Below, piece by piece: positions 25,796 through 34,781 of a stretch of DNA of 38,025 bases. The translations under genes and the position numbers were made by a program. Each line of letters begins with the position of its first letter. Position 1 is the stretch's first letter. The stretch spans positions 1-38,025 of the forward strand of contig JAABTN010000027.1 in NCBI GenBank assembly GCA_011389895.1. The letters run 5' to 3'. The stretch is from Maritimibacter sp. (GTDB taxonomy: Bacteria; Pseudomonadota; Alphaproteobacteria; Rhodobacterales; Rhodobacteraceae). The notes under the pieces were generated by a model that was not told the DNA's origin, did not search any database, and saw nothing but the letters and a program-made list of their open reading frames with translations.

Positions 25796-26467
25796 ATGAA
25801 GATTGAGTATATGAAGGACAGCAAAATCATCTCGATCGCGCCGATCCGGGCACAGATGCGGTTCCCAGCGCTCCAGCAGGTCGAAGGGTATTGGGAAGGG
25901 CTGCGCGATGGTCGCCAGATGCCCACGCGGGGCGAGGTTGATCCGCGCGGGATATCGGAGGTTCTGGAATATGCCTTCATTCTGGAAAAGATCGCCCCCC
26001 GCATGGCGCGCATCCGCCTGGCCGGCATGCACCTCAATGACCTGATGGGCATGGAGGTGCGCGGCATGCCGATCACCGCGATGTTCCTGCCCGAAGCCCG
26101 GCGCGATTTTCAGACGCTTCTGGGTCAGGTTCTTGACACCCCGGCCACGGTGAAGGCCACCTTGACCTCGGACCACGGCTTCGCGCGACCAAAGCTTGAG
26201 GCGCAGATGATCCTCTTGCCGCTCAAGGATGATCAGGGGCGCACGACCCGCGTGCTCGGCTGCTTGCAGGCCAAGGGCACCATCGGGCGCGGGCCCCGCC
26301 GGTTCAAGATCCAGTCGCAGGAGGTGAAGACCCTCCCCGCCGACGCGCGTCCGGTCTATACCCGTCCGGTCTATTCCGGCCCAAGTGAAGCCCCGGCGGT
26401 GCCGCGTCCGACCGGCACGCCCCCGCACCTGCGGCTGGTGCACGACACGCCGAGCGCGGAGGAGTAA
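25796..26467 (+). CDS. PAS_5-type (PF07310-like) PAS domain protein
   Basis: 223 residues, with the ATG at 25796. The single PAS-like domain covers about residues 20-155: LQQVEGYWEGLRDGRQMPTR and IAPRMARIRLAGMHLNDLMGMEV, then GMPITAMFLPEARRDF and LLPLKDDQGRTTRVLGCL. This pattern is the alphaproteobacterial PAS_5 family. A Pro-rich, poorly conserved tail follows (RPVYTRPVYSG). No kinase, cyclase or HTH output domain is attached, so it probably works by protein contact; its ligand is unknown. It is followed by a strong bidirectional terminator and stands alone. Confidence 0.85.
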   Translation: MKIEYMKDSKIISIAPIRAQMRFPALQQVEGYWEGLRDGRQMPTRGEVDPRGISEVLEYAFILEKIAPRMARIRLAGMHLNDLMGMEVRGMPITAMFLPEARRDFQTLLGQVLDTPATVKATLTSDHGFARPKLEAQMILLPLKDDQGRTTRVLGCLQAKGTIGRGPRRFKIQSQEVKTLPADARPVYTRPVYSGPSEAPAVPRPTGTPPHLRLVHDTPSAEE

Positions 26468-26527
26468 GCGGGTGGGATCAGGGACGTTTGCGGCAAGGGC
26501 AACCTCCCGCTGCCTGCCAGACAGAGG

Positions 26528-26558
26528 AAAAGCCCCGGCACACCGCCGGGGCTTTTTT
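26528..26558. terminator. Bidirectional intrinsic terminator
   Basis: AAAAGCCCCGGC-ACACC-GCCGGGGCTTTT is a perfect 12-base stem with a 5-base loop and T-runs on both strands (TTTTTT rightward). It separates the PAS gene from the convergent DAHP synthase gene. Confidence 0.92.
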
Positions 26559-26596
26559 GATCGTCGTATACCTGCGCCGGGTCGCGCAGCCGGGTC

Positions 26597-27967
26597 TCAG
26601 GCCGACGCCGCCGCCGCCGATTTCCCGCCACGTCCCGACAATTCCTCGGCCACGAGGAAGGCAAGCTCCAGCGATTGCGAGGCATTGAGACGCGGATCGC
26701 AGGCGGTGTGATACCGATCCGCCAGCGCCGCATCGGTGACCGCGCGCACGCCGCCGGTACATTCCGTCACGTCCTGCCCGGTCATCTCGAAATGCACACC
26801 GCCCGGGATCGTGCCGTGGTCGCGGTGCACCGCGAAAAACTCCTGCACTTCCGACAGGACCGCGTTGAACGGTCGCGTCTTGTAGCCCGAGGAGGATTTG
26901 ATGGTGTTGCCGTGCATCGGGTCGCAGGACCAGACGACCTTCGCGCCTTCCGCCTGCACGGTTTCGATCAACCGGGGCAGATGCTGATCCACCTGTCCCG
27001 CCCCGAACCGCGCGATCAGCGTCAGACGCCCGGCTTCGTTCTCGGGGTTGAGTTTGTTCATCAACACCTTGAGATCTTCCGGCGTCGTCGTCGGCCCGCA
27101 TTTGAGCCCGATGGGGTTGATCACACCCCGCGCAAACTCGACATGCGCCCCGTCCGGCTGCCGGGTACGGTCGCCGATCCAGATCATGTGACCAGAGCCC
27201 GCAACCCATTGACCGGACGTCGAATCAAGCCGGGCCAGCGCCTCTTCATACTCTAAAAGCAGCGCCTCGTGGCTGGTGTAGAAATCTACCGTCGACAATT
27301 CGTGGTTTGCGTCCGACGTGAGCCCGGCCGCCCCCATGAAATCAAGTGCATCTTGTATCCGGCTCGCCAGATCGCGGTATTTCTCGGCCTCGTCGCTTTC
27401 GGTGAACCCCAGTGTCCAGGCGTGGACGCGGTGGATATCGGCAAAGCCCCCTGTCGAGAAGGCGCGGAGCAGGTTCAAGGACGCGGCGGCCTGTGTGTAG
27501 GCCTGAAGCATCTTCGTCGGGTCCGGCATGCGGGCATCCGGCGTGAAATCAAGCTCGTTGATGATATCGCCCCGGTAGCTGGGCAATTCCAGACCATCCA
27601 CCGTCTCGGTCGGTGCCGAGCGCGGTTTTGCGAATTGCCCGGCCATGCGCCCGACCTTCACCACCGGCACCTTGGCACCATAGGTCAGGACCATGGCCAT
27701 TTGCAGCATGACCTTGAAGGTGTCGCGGATGTTGTCTGCCGAAAACTCGGCAAAGCTCTCGGCACAATCCCCGCCTTGAAGCAAGAAGGCCTCGCCCCGC
27801 GACGCGGCGGCAAGCTCACTGCGCAGGCGGCGCGCCTCACCGGCAAAGACGAGCGGCGGATACTTGGCAAGCTGTCCCTCGACCTGGGCCAGCGCAGCCT
27901 GATCCGTATAGTCCGGCATCTGGACCCGCGGTTTTTCGCGCCATGCCGACTTTTTCCAATCCGTCAT
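26597..27967 (-). CDS. Class II 3-deoxy-7-phosphoheptulonate (DAHP) synthase
   Basis: 456 residues from ATG 27967 ([13 protein letters not shown]); longer in-frame starts upstream give an extension with no family likeness. It condenses phosphoenolpyruvate and erythrose 4-phosphate, the first step of the shikimate pathway for aromatic amino acids. The class II (plant-like) type is clear: [15 protein letters not shown] with the metal-ligand cysteine (Cys67), [32 protein letters not shown] and [18 protein letters not shown]. It is unrelated in sequence to E. coli AroF/G/H, so I leave the symbol blank. It is divergent from the GlxA-like regulator. Confidence 0.95.
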   Translation of the reverse strand: MTDWKKSAWREKPRVQMPDYTDQAALAQVEGQLAKYPPLVFAGEARRLRSELAAASRGEAFLLQGGDCAESFAEFSADNIRDTFKVMLQMAMVLTYGAKVPVVKVGRMAGQFAKPRSAPTETVDGLELPSYRGDIINELDFTPDARMPDPTKMLQAYTQAAASLNLLRAFSTGGFADIHRVHAWTLGFTESDEAEKYRDLASRIQDALDFMGAAGLTSDANHELSTVDFYTSHEALLLEYEEALARLDSTSGQWVAGSGHMIWIGDRTRQPDGAHVEFARGVINPIGLKCGPTTTPEDLKVLMNKLNPENEAGRLTLIARFGAGQVDQHLPRLIETVQAEGAKVVWSCDPMHGNTIKSSSGYKTRPFNAVLSEVQEFFAVHRDHGTIPGGVHFEMTGQDVTECTGGVRAVTDAALADRYHTACDPRLNASQSLELAFLVAEELSGRGGKSAAAASA

Positions 27968-28193
27968 CGTCTTGCTCCATCTCGGCCACGGGGTCTTTTG
28001 CAGCGTCCTTACGGGGCCTCCCATGGGTCTTTTCGTCGTGTTAGCGGCAACAGCCGTTGAAAACATGGGGTGTATACCGAGAGCCTGCTGCACATGCAAA
28101 ACAAATCACACGCGCCCTTGCCGCCCTATTTCAAAAATGCTCAAAATGCTCAACCGGACACCGGGGCCGGACCGCGCAGTTCAAGTGATTCAA

Positions 28194-29180
28194 ATGACCG
28201 AACGCTCTTCACTCTTGTCCCACCGACGGTTCGTTTTCGTCCTGTTGCCAGAGTTCACCTTGCTCAGCTTCGCAGGCGCGCTGGATGCGCTTCGGCTGGC
28301 CAATCGGCAGTTGGGAACCGAAGCCTATCGATGGACCTTGATCGGGCCCGGCGGCGACACCGCGACCTGTTCGGCCGGTAGCACCTTCAAGCTGCATGGT
28401 GATCTTGAGGAACTGCAACACGACGACGTGGTGGTTCTGTGTGCCGGCACCAATATATCGCGCTATTCCTCGCCGAAACTCATCGCATGGATCCGGCGCG
28501 AAGTGCGGCGCGGCGTCACCATCGTCGGGCTGTGCACGGCGGCCTATACGCTGGCCAAGGCCGGGTTGCTGGATGATCGGCGCGCCACCATCCACTGGGA
28601 AAACCACGATGGGTTTCTCGAGGCATTTCCGGACGTTGACATGACCAAGTCAGTCTACGTGATGGATGGCAAGATCATCACCACAGCCGGTGGCACCGCG
28701 TCGATGGACCTGATGCTCGCGCTCATCGCGCGCGACCATGGGCCGGAGATCGCGAATGCCGTGGCGGACCAGCAGATCTACACCTCGATCCGGACGGACC
28801 GTGACAGCCAGAGGTTGTCGGTGCCGACCCGGATCGGCGTGCGACACCCCAAGCTCGCGGCGGTTATCCAGAAGATGGAACAGAACATCGAGGAGCCGAT
28901 CCGCCCCGCCGCCCTCGCCACCGAGGTCGGCCTGTCGACCCGGCAGCTTGAGCGGTTGTTTCGCCGCTACATGAACCGCTCGCCAAAGCGGTATTACATG
29001 GAGCTTCGGCTGGGGCGGGCGCGCAACCTTCTCATGCAGACCGACATGAACGTGATCAACGTGGCGCTTGCCTGCGGGTTCACCAGCCCGTCGCATTTCT
29101 CGAAATGCTACCGCGCGCAATATGGCTCGACCCCCTACCGCGAACGCGGCACGCGCGGGGCCGAGGACGACGAGGCTTAA
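28194..29180 (+). CDS. GlxA/GbdR-family transcriptional regulator (DJ-1/PfpI plus AraC HTH)
   Basis: 328 residues from ATG 28194 (MTERSSLLSHRR). Other in-frame starts lie upstream and none has a good ribosome-binding site, so the start is uncertain. The N-terminal DJ-1/PfpI-like domain (about 10-180) includes FTLLSFAGALDALRLANRQ and VGLCTAAYTLAKAGLLDDR, where a cysteine follows Leu in the nucleophile-elbow position. The C-terminal AraC DNA-binding domain (about 225-320) has PAALATEVGLSTRQLERLFRRY and ALACGFTSPSHFSKCYRA. The motif SIRTDRDSQRLSVPTRIG resembles GbdR-type regulators of choline, betaine or carnitine metabolism, so a ligand of that kind is possible. The stop codon overlaps that of the convergent dehydrogenase. 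Confidence 0.9.
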   Translation: MTERSSLLSHRRFVFVLLPEFTLLSFAGALDALRLANRQLGTEAYRWTLIGPGGDTATCSAGSTFKLHGDLEELQHDDVVVLCAGTNISRYSSPKLIAWIRREVRRGVTIVGLCTAAYTLAKAGLLDDRRATIHWENHDGFLEAFPDVDMTKSVYVMDGKIITTAGGTASMDLMLALIARDHGPEIANAVADQQIYTSIRTDRDSQRLSVPTRIGVRHPKLAAVIQKMEQNIEEPIRPAALATEVGLSTRQLERLFRRYMNRSPKRYYMELRLGRARNLLMQTDMNVINVALACGFTSPSHFSKCYRAQYGSTPYRERGTRGAEDDEA

Positions 29181-30295
29181 TCCCCCGGCGTCATGCGGTA
29201 GAGCGCGCCGTTGTCTTCGGACAGAAACCAGATGGCTCCATCCGGCCCTTCCACCACATCGCGCACCCGGCGGGTTTCACGCGACTTGATTTCGTCTTCC
29301 TCCCAGGTCGCGGGATCAAGCCGCGACAGGTAATCGAATTTCAGGCTCCCGATGAAAAAATCCCCGGCCCAGGGCTGCGAGGTATCCGTGGCGATGGCGA
29401 ACCCTGACGGGGCGATCGAGGGATCCCAATAGAACGCAGGCTGCGCCATGCCCTCGCGCGCCGTGCCGACACCGATGGGCGTGCCGTTGTAATTGGTCCC
29501 GTATGAGATCACCGGCCAGCCGAAATTCACCCCCGGTTCGATCCGGTTGATCTCGTCCCCGCCGCGCGCGCCATGTTCGACCGTCCAAAGCTGCCCGGTT
29601 TCATCGAGCGCCGCGCCTTGCGGATTGCGGTGACCGTAGGACCAGATCTCGGGCTGCACGTCGGCTTGCCCGACAAAGGGATTGTCCGGCGGCACCGATC
29701 CATCACGCGCAACGCGCACGATGGTGCCGTTATGGCGGCTCACATCCTGCGCAAGATCGGGCACGCCCCGGTCGCCGATGGTCATGAACAGCGTGCCATC
29801 CGGGGCTTCGACCACGCGGGAGCCGAAATGCTGCCCGCGCCGACCGCCCGGCGTCATCTCGAACAACAGGCGCAGATCTTCAAGCCGTGTCGCATCCTCG
29901 GAAAGGCGCGCTGTGGCAAGCGCGGTGCCTGCCCCGCCATCCTGCGGGGCGGCGAAGGTCAGAAACAGGGCGCGGCTGGTTTGGAAATCGCGCGCCGTGG
30001 TGACGTCGAGCAGACCACCCTGCCCCATCCGTGCAATCGGCGGCAGACCCGCCACCGATGTCCGCGCCCCGCCGGACCCAATGTGCCAAAGCTCGGCGTC
30101 GATCCCGGTGATCACGAGCCCCCCGCCGGGCAGGAAATCGAAGGCCCAAGGATCGTCAAGCCCATCCACCACCTCTTCGATCACGTAACGGCCCTGATCG
30201 GTCTCGACGGTGGCGGCAGGCGCAGCGGTCGGCGCGCTTAACGCCCCCACCCCCAACGCGACTAGGGCAGCGAGGGGGAGGGTGAGCCGGGACAT
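29177..30295 (-). CDS. PQQ-dependent aldose/sugar dehydrogenase-like periplasmic protein
   Basis: 372 residues from ATG 30295 (MSRLTLPLAALVALG); an in-frame ATG at 30337 would add 14 basic residues before the same signal peptide. The signal peptide ends near APA-ATVE. The six-bladed propeller of soluble glucose/aldose dehydrogenases (GSDH, YliI/Asd) is visible: GLDDPWAFDFLPGGGLVIT, the histidine and Arg in GQHFGSRVVEAPDGTLF, TIGDRG, YGHRNPQGAALDETGQL, VEHGARGGDEINRIEPGVNFGWP, and the C-terminal RVRDVVEGPDGAIWFL. These supply PQQ- and calcium-binding residues. The substrate cannot be read. The stop codon overlaps the convergent regulator gene by 4 bases. No PQQ synthesis gene is in the window. 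Confidence 0.92.
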   Translation of the reverse strand: MSRLTLPLAALVALGVGALSAPTAAPAATVETDQGRYVIEEVVDGLDDPWAFDFLPGGGLVITGIDAELWHIGSGGARTSVAGLPPIARMGQGGLLDVTTARDFQTSRALFLTFAAPQDGGAGTALATARLSEDATRLEDLRLLFEMTPGGRRGQHFGSRVVEAPDGTLFMTIGDRGVPDLAQDVSRHNGTIVRVARDGSVPPDNPFVGQADVQPEIWSYGHRNPQGAALDETGQLWTVEHGARGGDEINRIEPGVNFGWPVISYGTNYNGTPIGVGTAREGMAQPAFYWDPSIAPSGFAIATDTSQPWAGDFFIGSLKFDYLSRLDPATWEEDEIKSRETRRVRDVVEGPDGAIWFLSEDNGALYRMTPGD

Positions 30296-30463
30296 GGAAC
30301 GGGCGGGGCGGCGTGGGACGCGGTCAAGGGGTGTCATTTGTCAATGATGGGCCCTGCGCCGCCTCCCGACAATCGTCCTGCACGCGGATTTGACCATGCG
30401 TCAGAACGCTTCATCTCACGCGACCCTCTTTTCATTTAAAAAACCTACGTTAGAGTGAACACA

Positions 30464-30475
30464 GGAACCTGTTCC
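30464..30475. promoter_or_regulatory. Short palindrome in the liv-type operon leader
   Basis: GGAAC-CT-GTTCC lies 17 bases before the first gene of the transporter operon, just ahead of its ribosome-binding site GGGAGA. Either a small operator or a leader hairpin. The promoter itself is not clear; the AT-rich stretch 30428-30455 is the likely site. Confidence 0.3.
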
Positions 30476-30492
30476 AACATGGGAGATTACCA

Positions 30493-31686
30493 ATGAAAAA
30501 ACTGCTTCTTGCAACCGCCGCCACATCGCTTGTGGCGTCAGGGGCGCTTGCCGATAACCACGCTTCAGACGTGAAATTCGGCGTTCTGCTCGGCTTTACA
30601 GGCCCGATCGAATCGTTGACCCCGATGATGGGCGACAGCGCCGAGCTTGCCTTGGCCGAAATCAATGATTCGGGCAATTTCCTCGAAGGTGTGACACTTT
30701 CCGCGGTGCGCGGCGACACCACCTGCGTCGATGCCGCCGCTGCCACCGCCGCGGCTGAGCAGCTGCTTTCAGACGGCGCTGTCGCCATCGTGGGGGCCGC
30801 CTGTTCCGGCGCCTCGACCGCCGTGCTCGCCAATGTTGCGATGCCCAACGGCGTGCCGATGATTTCGCCCTCCTCGACCTCTCCGGCGCTCTCGACCGCC
30901 GAAGACAACGGCCTGTTCTTCCGCACCGCGCCCTCTGATGCGCGTCAAGGCGAAGTGCTTGCACAGGTTCTGTCCGACAAGGGCGTCTCCTCCGTCGCCG
31001 TGACCTATACCAACAACGACTACGGCAAAGGGTTCTCGGATGCCTTCGCCGCCTCGTTCGAAAGCATGGGTGGCTCGATCACGACCACGGTGCCGCACGA
31101 AGATGGCAAAGGCGACTACTCGGCCGAAGTCGGTGCGCTCGCCTCGGCCGGTGGTGAAGCGCTCGTCGTGCTCGGCTATGCCGACCAGGGCGGCAAGGGC
31201 GTGATCCAGTCGTCGCTCGACTCCGGCGCGTTCGACACCTTCGTGATGGGTGACGGTATGTATGCCGATTCGCTTCTCGCCGATCTCGGCGGAGACATGG
31301 ACGGCTCTTACGGCACCGTTCCGTGGTCGGAAGGCGAAGGCGCGGATGCGTTCAAGGCGATCACAGAAGCCGCAGGCATCAACGGCGAAAGCTCGTTCAC
31401 CCGCGAAAGCTATGACGCGGCAGCGCTTCTTGCCCTTGCGGCAATGAAGGGTGGCGCGGCAACGTCCGAGGCCATCGCGGCCAACGTCATGGACGTGGCC
31501 AACGCACCGGGCGAGCCGATCCTGCCCGGCGAACTTGGCAAAGCGCTTGAAATCCTCGCTGATGGCGGCGACGTCGACTATGTCGGGGCCACCAACGTGG
31601 AACTCGTCGGACCGGGCGAAGCCGCTGGCTCCTACCGCGAATACGTGATCGAGGGTGCGGGTTACGAAACCGTCACCTTCCGCTAA
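30493..31686 (+). CDS. Liv/HAAT-type ABC transporter substrate-binding protein
   Basis: 397 residues. The signal peptide MKKLLLATAATSLVASGALA ends at ALA-DN, so the mature protein is periplasmic. It has the periplasmic-binding type I fold of LivK-like proteins: VKFGVLLGFTGPIESLTP, ELALAEINDSG, the loop VGAACSGASTAVL, ISPSSTSPALS, FRTAPSDARQGEVLAQ, YTNNDYGKGFSDAFA and SYDAAALLALAAMKG. Two cysteines (TTCVDA and GAACSG) could form the conserved disulfide. Substrates of this clade include branched-chain amino acids, amides and other polar amides or acids; the ligand cannot be assigned here. It is the first gene of a seven-gene operon and is followed by two hairpins. Confidence 0.92.
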   Translation: MKKLLLATAATSLVASGALADNHASDVKFGVLLGFTGPIESLTPMMGDSAELALAEINDSGNFLEGVTLSAVRGDTTCVDAAAATAAAEQLLSDGAVAIVGAACSGASTAVLANVAMPNGVPMISPSSTSPALSTAEDNGLFFRTAPSDARQGEVLAQVLSDKGVSSVAVTYTNNDYGKGFSDAFAASFESMGGSITTTVPHEDGKGDYSAEVGALASAGGEALVVLGYADQGGKGVIQSSLDSGAFDTFVMGDGMYADSLLADLGGDMDGSYGTVPWSEGEGADAFKAITEAAGINGESSFTRESYDAAALLALAAMKGGAATSEAIAANVMDVANAPGEPILPGELGKALEILADGGDVDYVGATNVELVGPGEAAGSYREYVIEGAGYETVTFR

Positions 31687-31712
31687 TACGGCCGCTCGTC
31701 CGGAATAACGCA

Positions 31713-31765
31713 AGCCCGCAAGACGGGCTGACATGATCGCGGCCCGGGGGGAGAACCCTCCGGGC
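31713..31765 (+). other. Two hairpins between the binding-protein and ATPase genes
   Basis: AGCCCG-CAAGA-CGGGCT (31713-31729) and a second, longer hairpin from 31742 to 31765 (GCCCGGGGGG, loop AGAA, CCCTCCGGGC, one G-T pair). Neither has a U-tract. They probably cause partial termination or protect the 3' end of the upstream message, giving more binding protein than membrane parts, as in other ABC operons. Confidence 0.55.
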
Positions 31766-31808
31766 TGCACTCTCATAAAGATCGGACAACAGTCGTGGGG
31801 GACATCGC

Positions 31809-32591
31809 TTGATCACGGTCGAAAACCTGCACAAGCATTTCGGGGGCTTTCATGCCGTCGATGGTGCCAGCCTGAGCATCGAAGCCGGGTCTATCACCGG
31901 GCTTATCGGCCCGAACGGGGCCGGAAAAACCACGCTTTTCAACGTGGTGGCGGGCGTTCTTCCTGCCACATCAGGGCGCATCCTGATGGAAGGGGAAGAT
32001 ATCACCGGGCTTGCCCCACATACGTTGTTTCACAAAGGTTTACTGCGCACCTTTCAGATCGCGCATGAATTCGCGTCGATGACCTGCCGGGAAAACCTGA
32101 TGATGGTGCCGGGCGGTCAGGCGGGCGAAAAGCTCTGGGATACATGGTTCGGGCGCAAACGCATCGCGGATGAAGAACGCGCGCTGCGGGCGAAGGCCGA
32201 CGAAGTGCTCGAATTCCTGACCATCGAACAGATCGCCGATTTGCGCGCGGGACAGGTGTCGGGCGGTCAAAAGAAGCTTCTCGAACTTGGCCGCACCATG
32301 ATGGTCGACGCCAAGATCGTGTTTCTGGACGAGGTCGGCGCGGGCGTGAACCGCACGCTGCTTTATACCATCGCCGATGCCATCAAGCGTCTGAACGTCG
32401 AGCGCGGCTATACCTTTGTCGTCATCGAACATGACATGGATTTCATCGAAAAGCTCTGCGACCCGGTCATCTGCATGGCCGAGGGCAAGGTGCTGGCCGA
32501 AGGGACGCTGGCCGAGATCAAGGCCAACGAACAGGTGATCGAGGCCTACCTTGGCACCGGTCTGAAGAACAAGGAACAGGTGGGCGCATGA
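31809..32591 (+). CDS. Liv/HAAT-type ABC transporter ATP-binding protein (LivG-like)
   Basis: 260 residues from a TTG start (MITVENLHKHFGGF), with GGGGGA 6 bases upstream; no ATG or GTG is in frame nearby. Walker A GPNGAGKTT (34-42), signature VSGGQKKLLELGR (about 150-162), Walker B VFLDEVGAGVN (about 170-180) and the switch histidine in FVVIEHDMDFIEKL. The usual DEP after Walker B is DEV here, while the catalytic glutamate is intact. The C-terminal part (LAEGTLAEIKANEQVIEAYLG) is the LivG hallmark. It powers transport together with the partner ATPase, which overlaps by ATGA. Confidence 0.94.
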   Translation: MITVENLHKHFGGFHAVDGASLSIEAGSITGLIGPNGAGKTTLFNVVAGVLPATSGRILMEGEDITGLAPHTLFHKGLLRTFQIAHEFASMTCRENLMMVPGGQAGEKLWDTWFGRKRIADEERALRAKADEVLEFLTIEQIADLRAGQVSGGQKKLLELGRTMMVDAKIVFLDEVGAGVNRTLLYTIADAIKRLNVERGYTFVVIEHDMDFIEKLCDPVICMAEGKVLAEGTLAEIKANEQVIEAYLGTGLKNKEQVGA

Positions 32592-33406
32592 GCGACGCGT
32601 ATACCGGTCGCGGCAACAAGGACCGCTCGATCACCAAGGAAAGCACCTCGGACATGGTGCCGGGGCCCCAGCACGGGCAGGCACATCCGGCCCCCGGCGG
32701 GCCCTTCCTGATCGGGGAAAACATGACCGGGGGCTATGGCAACGGCCCGGATATCCTCCACGATTGCACCATCGCGGTGGATCGCGGCGAGATCGCGGTG
32801 ATCGTCGGGCCAAACGGCGCGGGCAAATCGACCGGGATGAAGGCTCTCTTCGGCATGCTCAATGTCCGTGCGGGCCAAGTGCGGCTTGACGGTGAGGATA
32901 TCACCGAGCTTTCGCCACAGGACCGGGTGCAAAAGGGCATGGGGTTCGTGCCCCAGAACAACAATATCTTCACCTCCATGACGGTCGAGGAAAACCTCGA
33001 AATGGGGGCCTTCATCCGCACCGACGACATCTCGGGCACGATGGCGCAGGTCTATGACCTGTTTCCGATCCTGAAGGAAAAGCGCAACCAGTTCGCAGGC
33101 GAGCTTTCGGGCGGGCAGCGCCAACAGGTCGCCGTTGGGCGCGCCCTAATGACCAAACCCAAGGTCCTGATGCTGGATGAGCCGACAGCGGGCGTCAGCC
33201 CCATCGTGATGGACGAGCTTTTCGACCGGATCATCGAGGTGGCGCGCACCGGCCTTCCCGTTCTCATGGTCGAACAAAACGCTCGCCAAGCTCTTGAAAT
33301 TGCCGACAAAGGGTATGTTCTGGTGCAAGGGGCCAATTCACACACCGGCACCGGCAAGGAGCTTTTGGCGGACCCCGACGTGCGCCGAAGCTTTCTCGGG
33401 GGGTGA
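32588..33406 (+). CDS. Liv/HAAT-type ABC transporter ATP-binding protein (LivF-like)
   Basis: 272 residues, starting in an ATGA overlap with the preceding gene. Walker A VGPNGAGKST (about 73-82), Q-loop VPQNNNIFTSMTVEENL, signature LSGGQRQQVAVGRAL (about 172), Walker B VLMLDEPTAGVSP and switch histidine position replaced by Gln in LMVEQNARQALEIADKG, as is normal in LivF. The N-terminal extension of about 45 polar residues (rich in Gly, Pro and His) before the first strand is longer than in E. coli LivF. Its stop overlaps the start of a small secreted-protein gene. Confidence 0.94.
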   Translation: MSDAYTGRGNKDRSITKESTSDMVPGPQHGQAHPAPGGPFLIGENMTGGYGNGPDILHDCTIAVDRGEIAVIVGPNGAGKSTGMKALFGMLNVRAGQVRLDGEDITELSPQDRVQKGMGFVPQNNNIFTSMTVEENLEMGAFIRTDDISGTMAQVYDLFPILKEKRNQFAGELSGGQRQQVAVGRALMTKPKVLMLDEPTAGVSPIVMDELFDRIIEVARTGLPVLMVEQNARQALEIADKGYVLVQGANSHTGTGKELLADPDVRRSFLGG

Positions 33407-33771
33407 TGATGATCCTGTCTGCCCTGTTTCTTGGCACCCTGATGCTGGCCCAGACGGCGGGGGCCGAGGGCGCGCGCCTGTCCTTTACCTGTCGGGACGA
33501 CGCCGGGCAGCGGTACGATTTTGTCTTCGCCCCGGTCGCGCTCGATGCCTCTGGCGCCGGGCGGGTCGAGGTCGGCGACAACGCGGTCCAAGGCTACGCC
33601 GGTGGCACCGCCGGGCCCTGGAGCTGGACCCGCGACGACATCGCCCGAACGCTGATCGTGGACGGGGGCATGTCGGAGGGCGGCCTGCCCATGCTCTTGC
33701 ACCGTCTTGACACCGCCACCGCGCCAATCACGGCGACACGAACCGACCTTTCATGCGAGGCCCCGTTTTGA
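33406..33771 (+). CDS. Small secreted protein embedded in the transporter operon
   Basis: 121 residues from ATG 33406, which shares its A with the livF-like stop (TGATG); a GTG one codon earlier is possible. A signal peptide (MMILSALFLGTLMLAQTAGA) precedes a small mature domain, mainly beta by its alternating pattern (ARLSFTCRDDAGQRYDFVF, RTLIVDGGMSEGGLP). Cys29 and Cys117 near the two ends could form a disulfide. It matches no family I recognise. It overlaps both neighbours, so it is a true member of the operon; an accessory role at the periplasmic face of the transporter is inferred from position only. Confidence 0.78.
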   Translation: MMILSALFLGTLMLAQTAGAEGARLSFTCRDDAGQRYDFVFAPVALDASGAGRVEVGDNAVQGYAGGTAGPWSWTRDDIARTLIVDGGMSEGGLPMLLHRLDTATAPITATRTDLSCEAPF

Positions 33772-34781
33772 TCGACGTCCTTAATGCCATCGTGGCGCTT
33801 CTGAATTACGTGATCATCCCCGCCACCGCCTATGGCAGCCAATTGGCGCTTGGCGCGCTTGGCGTCACGCTGATTTACGGGATCTTGCGGTTCTCGAATT
33901 TCGCCCATGGCGACACCATGGCCTTTGGCACCATGGCGACCATCCTGATCACATGGGTGTTGCAGGCCATGGGCGTGACATTCGGCGTGCTGCCCACAGC
34001 GCTTCTCGCGCTACCCTTCGGGATCGTCATCACCGCGCTTATGGTGTTGGGCACCGACCGCGTCGTCTACAGCTATTATCGCCGGGTGAAGGCCAAACCG
34101 ATTGTTCTGGTGATGGCCTCGATCGGGGTCATGTTCGTGCTGAACGGCATCGTCCGGTTGATCATCGGGCCAGGGGATCAGCGGTTCACGGACGGGGAGC
34201 GCTTCATCTTCAACGCGCGCGATTTCAAGGAATGGTCCGGGCTCGCCGAAGGCATGGCTTTCAAGACCACGCAGGGCATCACCATCGTGACCGCCGCGCT
34301 GGTCGTTGCCGCGCTGTTTTGGTTCCTGAACCGCACGCGCACGGGCAAATCCATGCGCGCCTATTCCGACAACGAAGATCTGGCGCTGCTGTCGGGCATC
34401 AACCCCGAGCGGGTCGTGATGATCACGTGGATCATTGTCGCCGCCCTCGCGACCATCGCGGGCACGCTTTATGGTCTGGACAAGTCCTTCAAACCCTTCA
34501 CCTATTTCCAACTTCTGCTGCCGATCTTCGCCTCGGCCATCGTCGGTGGCCTTGGCTCACCGCTCGGGGCGATCGCCGGCGGGTTCATCATCGCTTTCTC
34601 GGAAGTGTTCGTGACCTATGCTTGGAAAAAGGTGGTGACGTACCTTGTGCCCGAACCGCTTGAGCCATCGGGCCTGCTGCAACTTCTCGGCACGGATTAC
34701 AAATTCGCGGTCTCCTTCGCGATCCTCGTGATCGTGCTTCTGTTCAGACCCACGGGCCTCTTCAAAGGGAAATCGGTATGA
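33768..34781 (+). CDS. Liv/HAAT-type ABC transporter permease (LivH-like)
   Basis: 337 residues from a TTG start at 33768 (TTG ATC GAC), which forms a TTGA overlap with the previous stop and has GAGG 7 bases upstream. An ATG 15 bases earlier has no such site. About eight membrane helices; LivH signatures are AYGSQLALGALGVTLIYGI, RFSNFAHGDTMAFGT, the cytoplasmic coupling loop FLNRTRTGKSMRAYSDNEDLALLSGINPERV and IVGGLGSPLGAIAGG. It pairs with the LivM-like permease, which starts in an ATGA overlap. Confidence 0.93.
   Translation: MIDVLNAIVALLNYVIIPATAYGSQLALGALGVTLIYGILRFSNFAHGDTMAFGTMATILITWVLQAMGVTFGVLPTALLALPFGIVITALMVLGTDRVVYSYYRRVKAKPIVLVMASIGVMFVLNGIVRLIIGPGDQRFTDGERFIFNARDFKEWSGLAEGMAFKTTQGITIVTAALVVAALFWFLNRTRTGKSMRAYSDNEDLALLSGINPERVVMITWIIVAALATIAGTLYGLDKSFKPFTYFQLLLPIFASAIVGGLGSPLGAIAGGFIIAFSEVFVTYAWKKVVTYLVPEPLEPSGLLQLLGTDYKFAVSFAILVIVLLFRPTGLFKGKSV

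Noticed and set aside
30769..31776. A 335-codon minus-strand open frame opposite the binding-protein gene
   Set aside because: Shadow of a gene with a clear signal peptide and binding-protein motifs on the plus strand.
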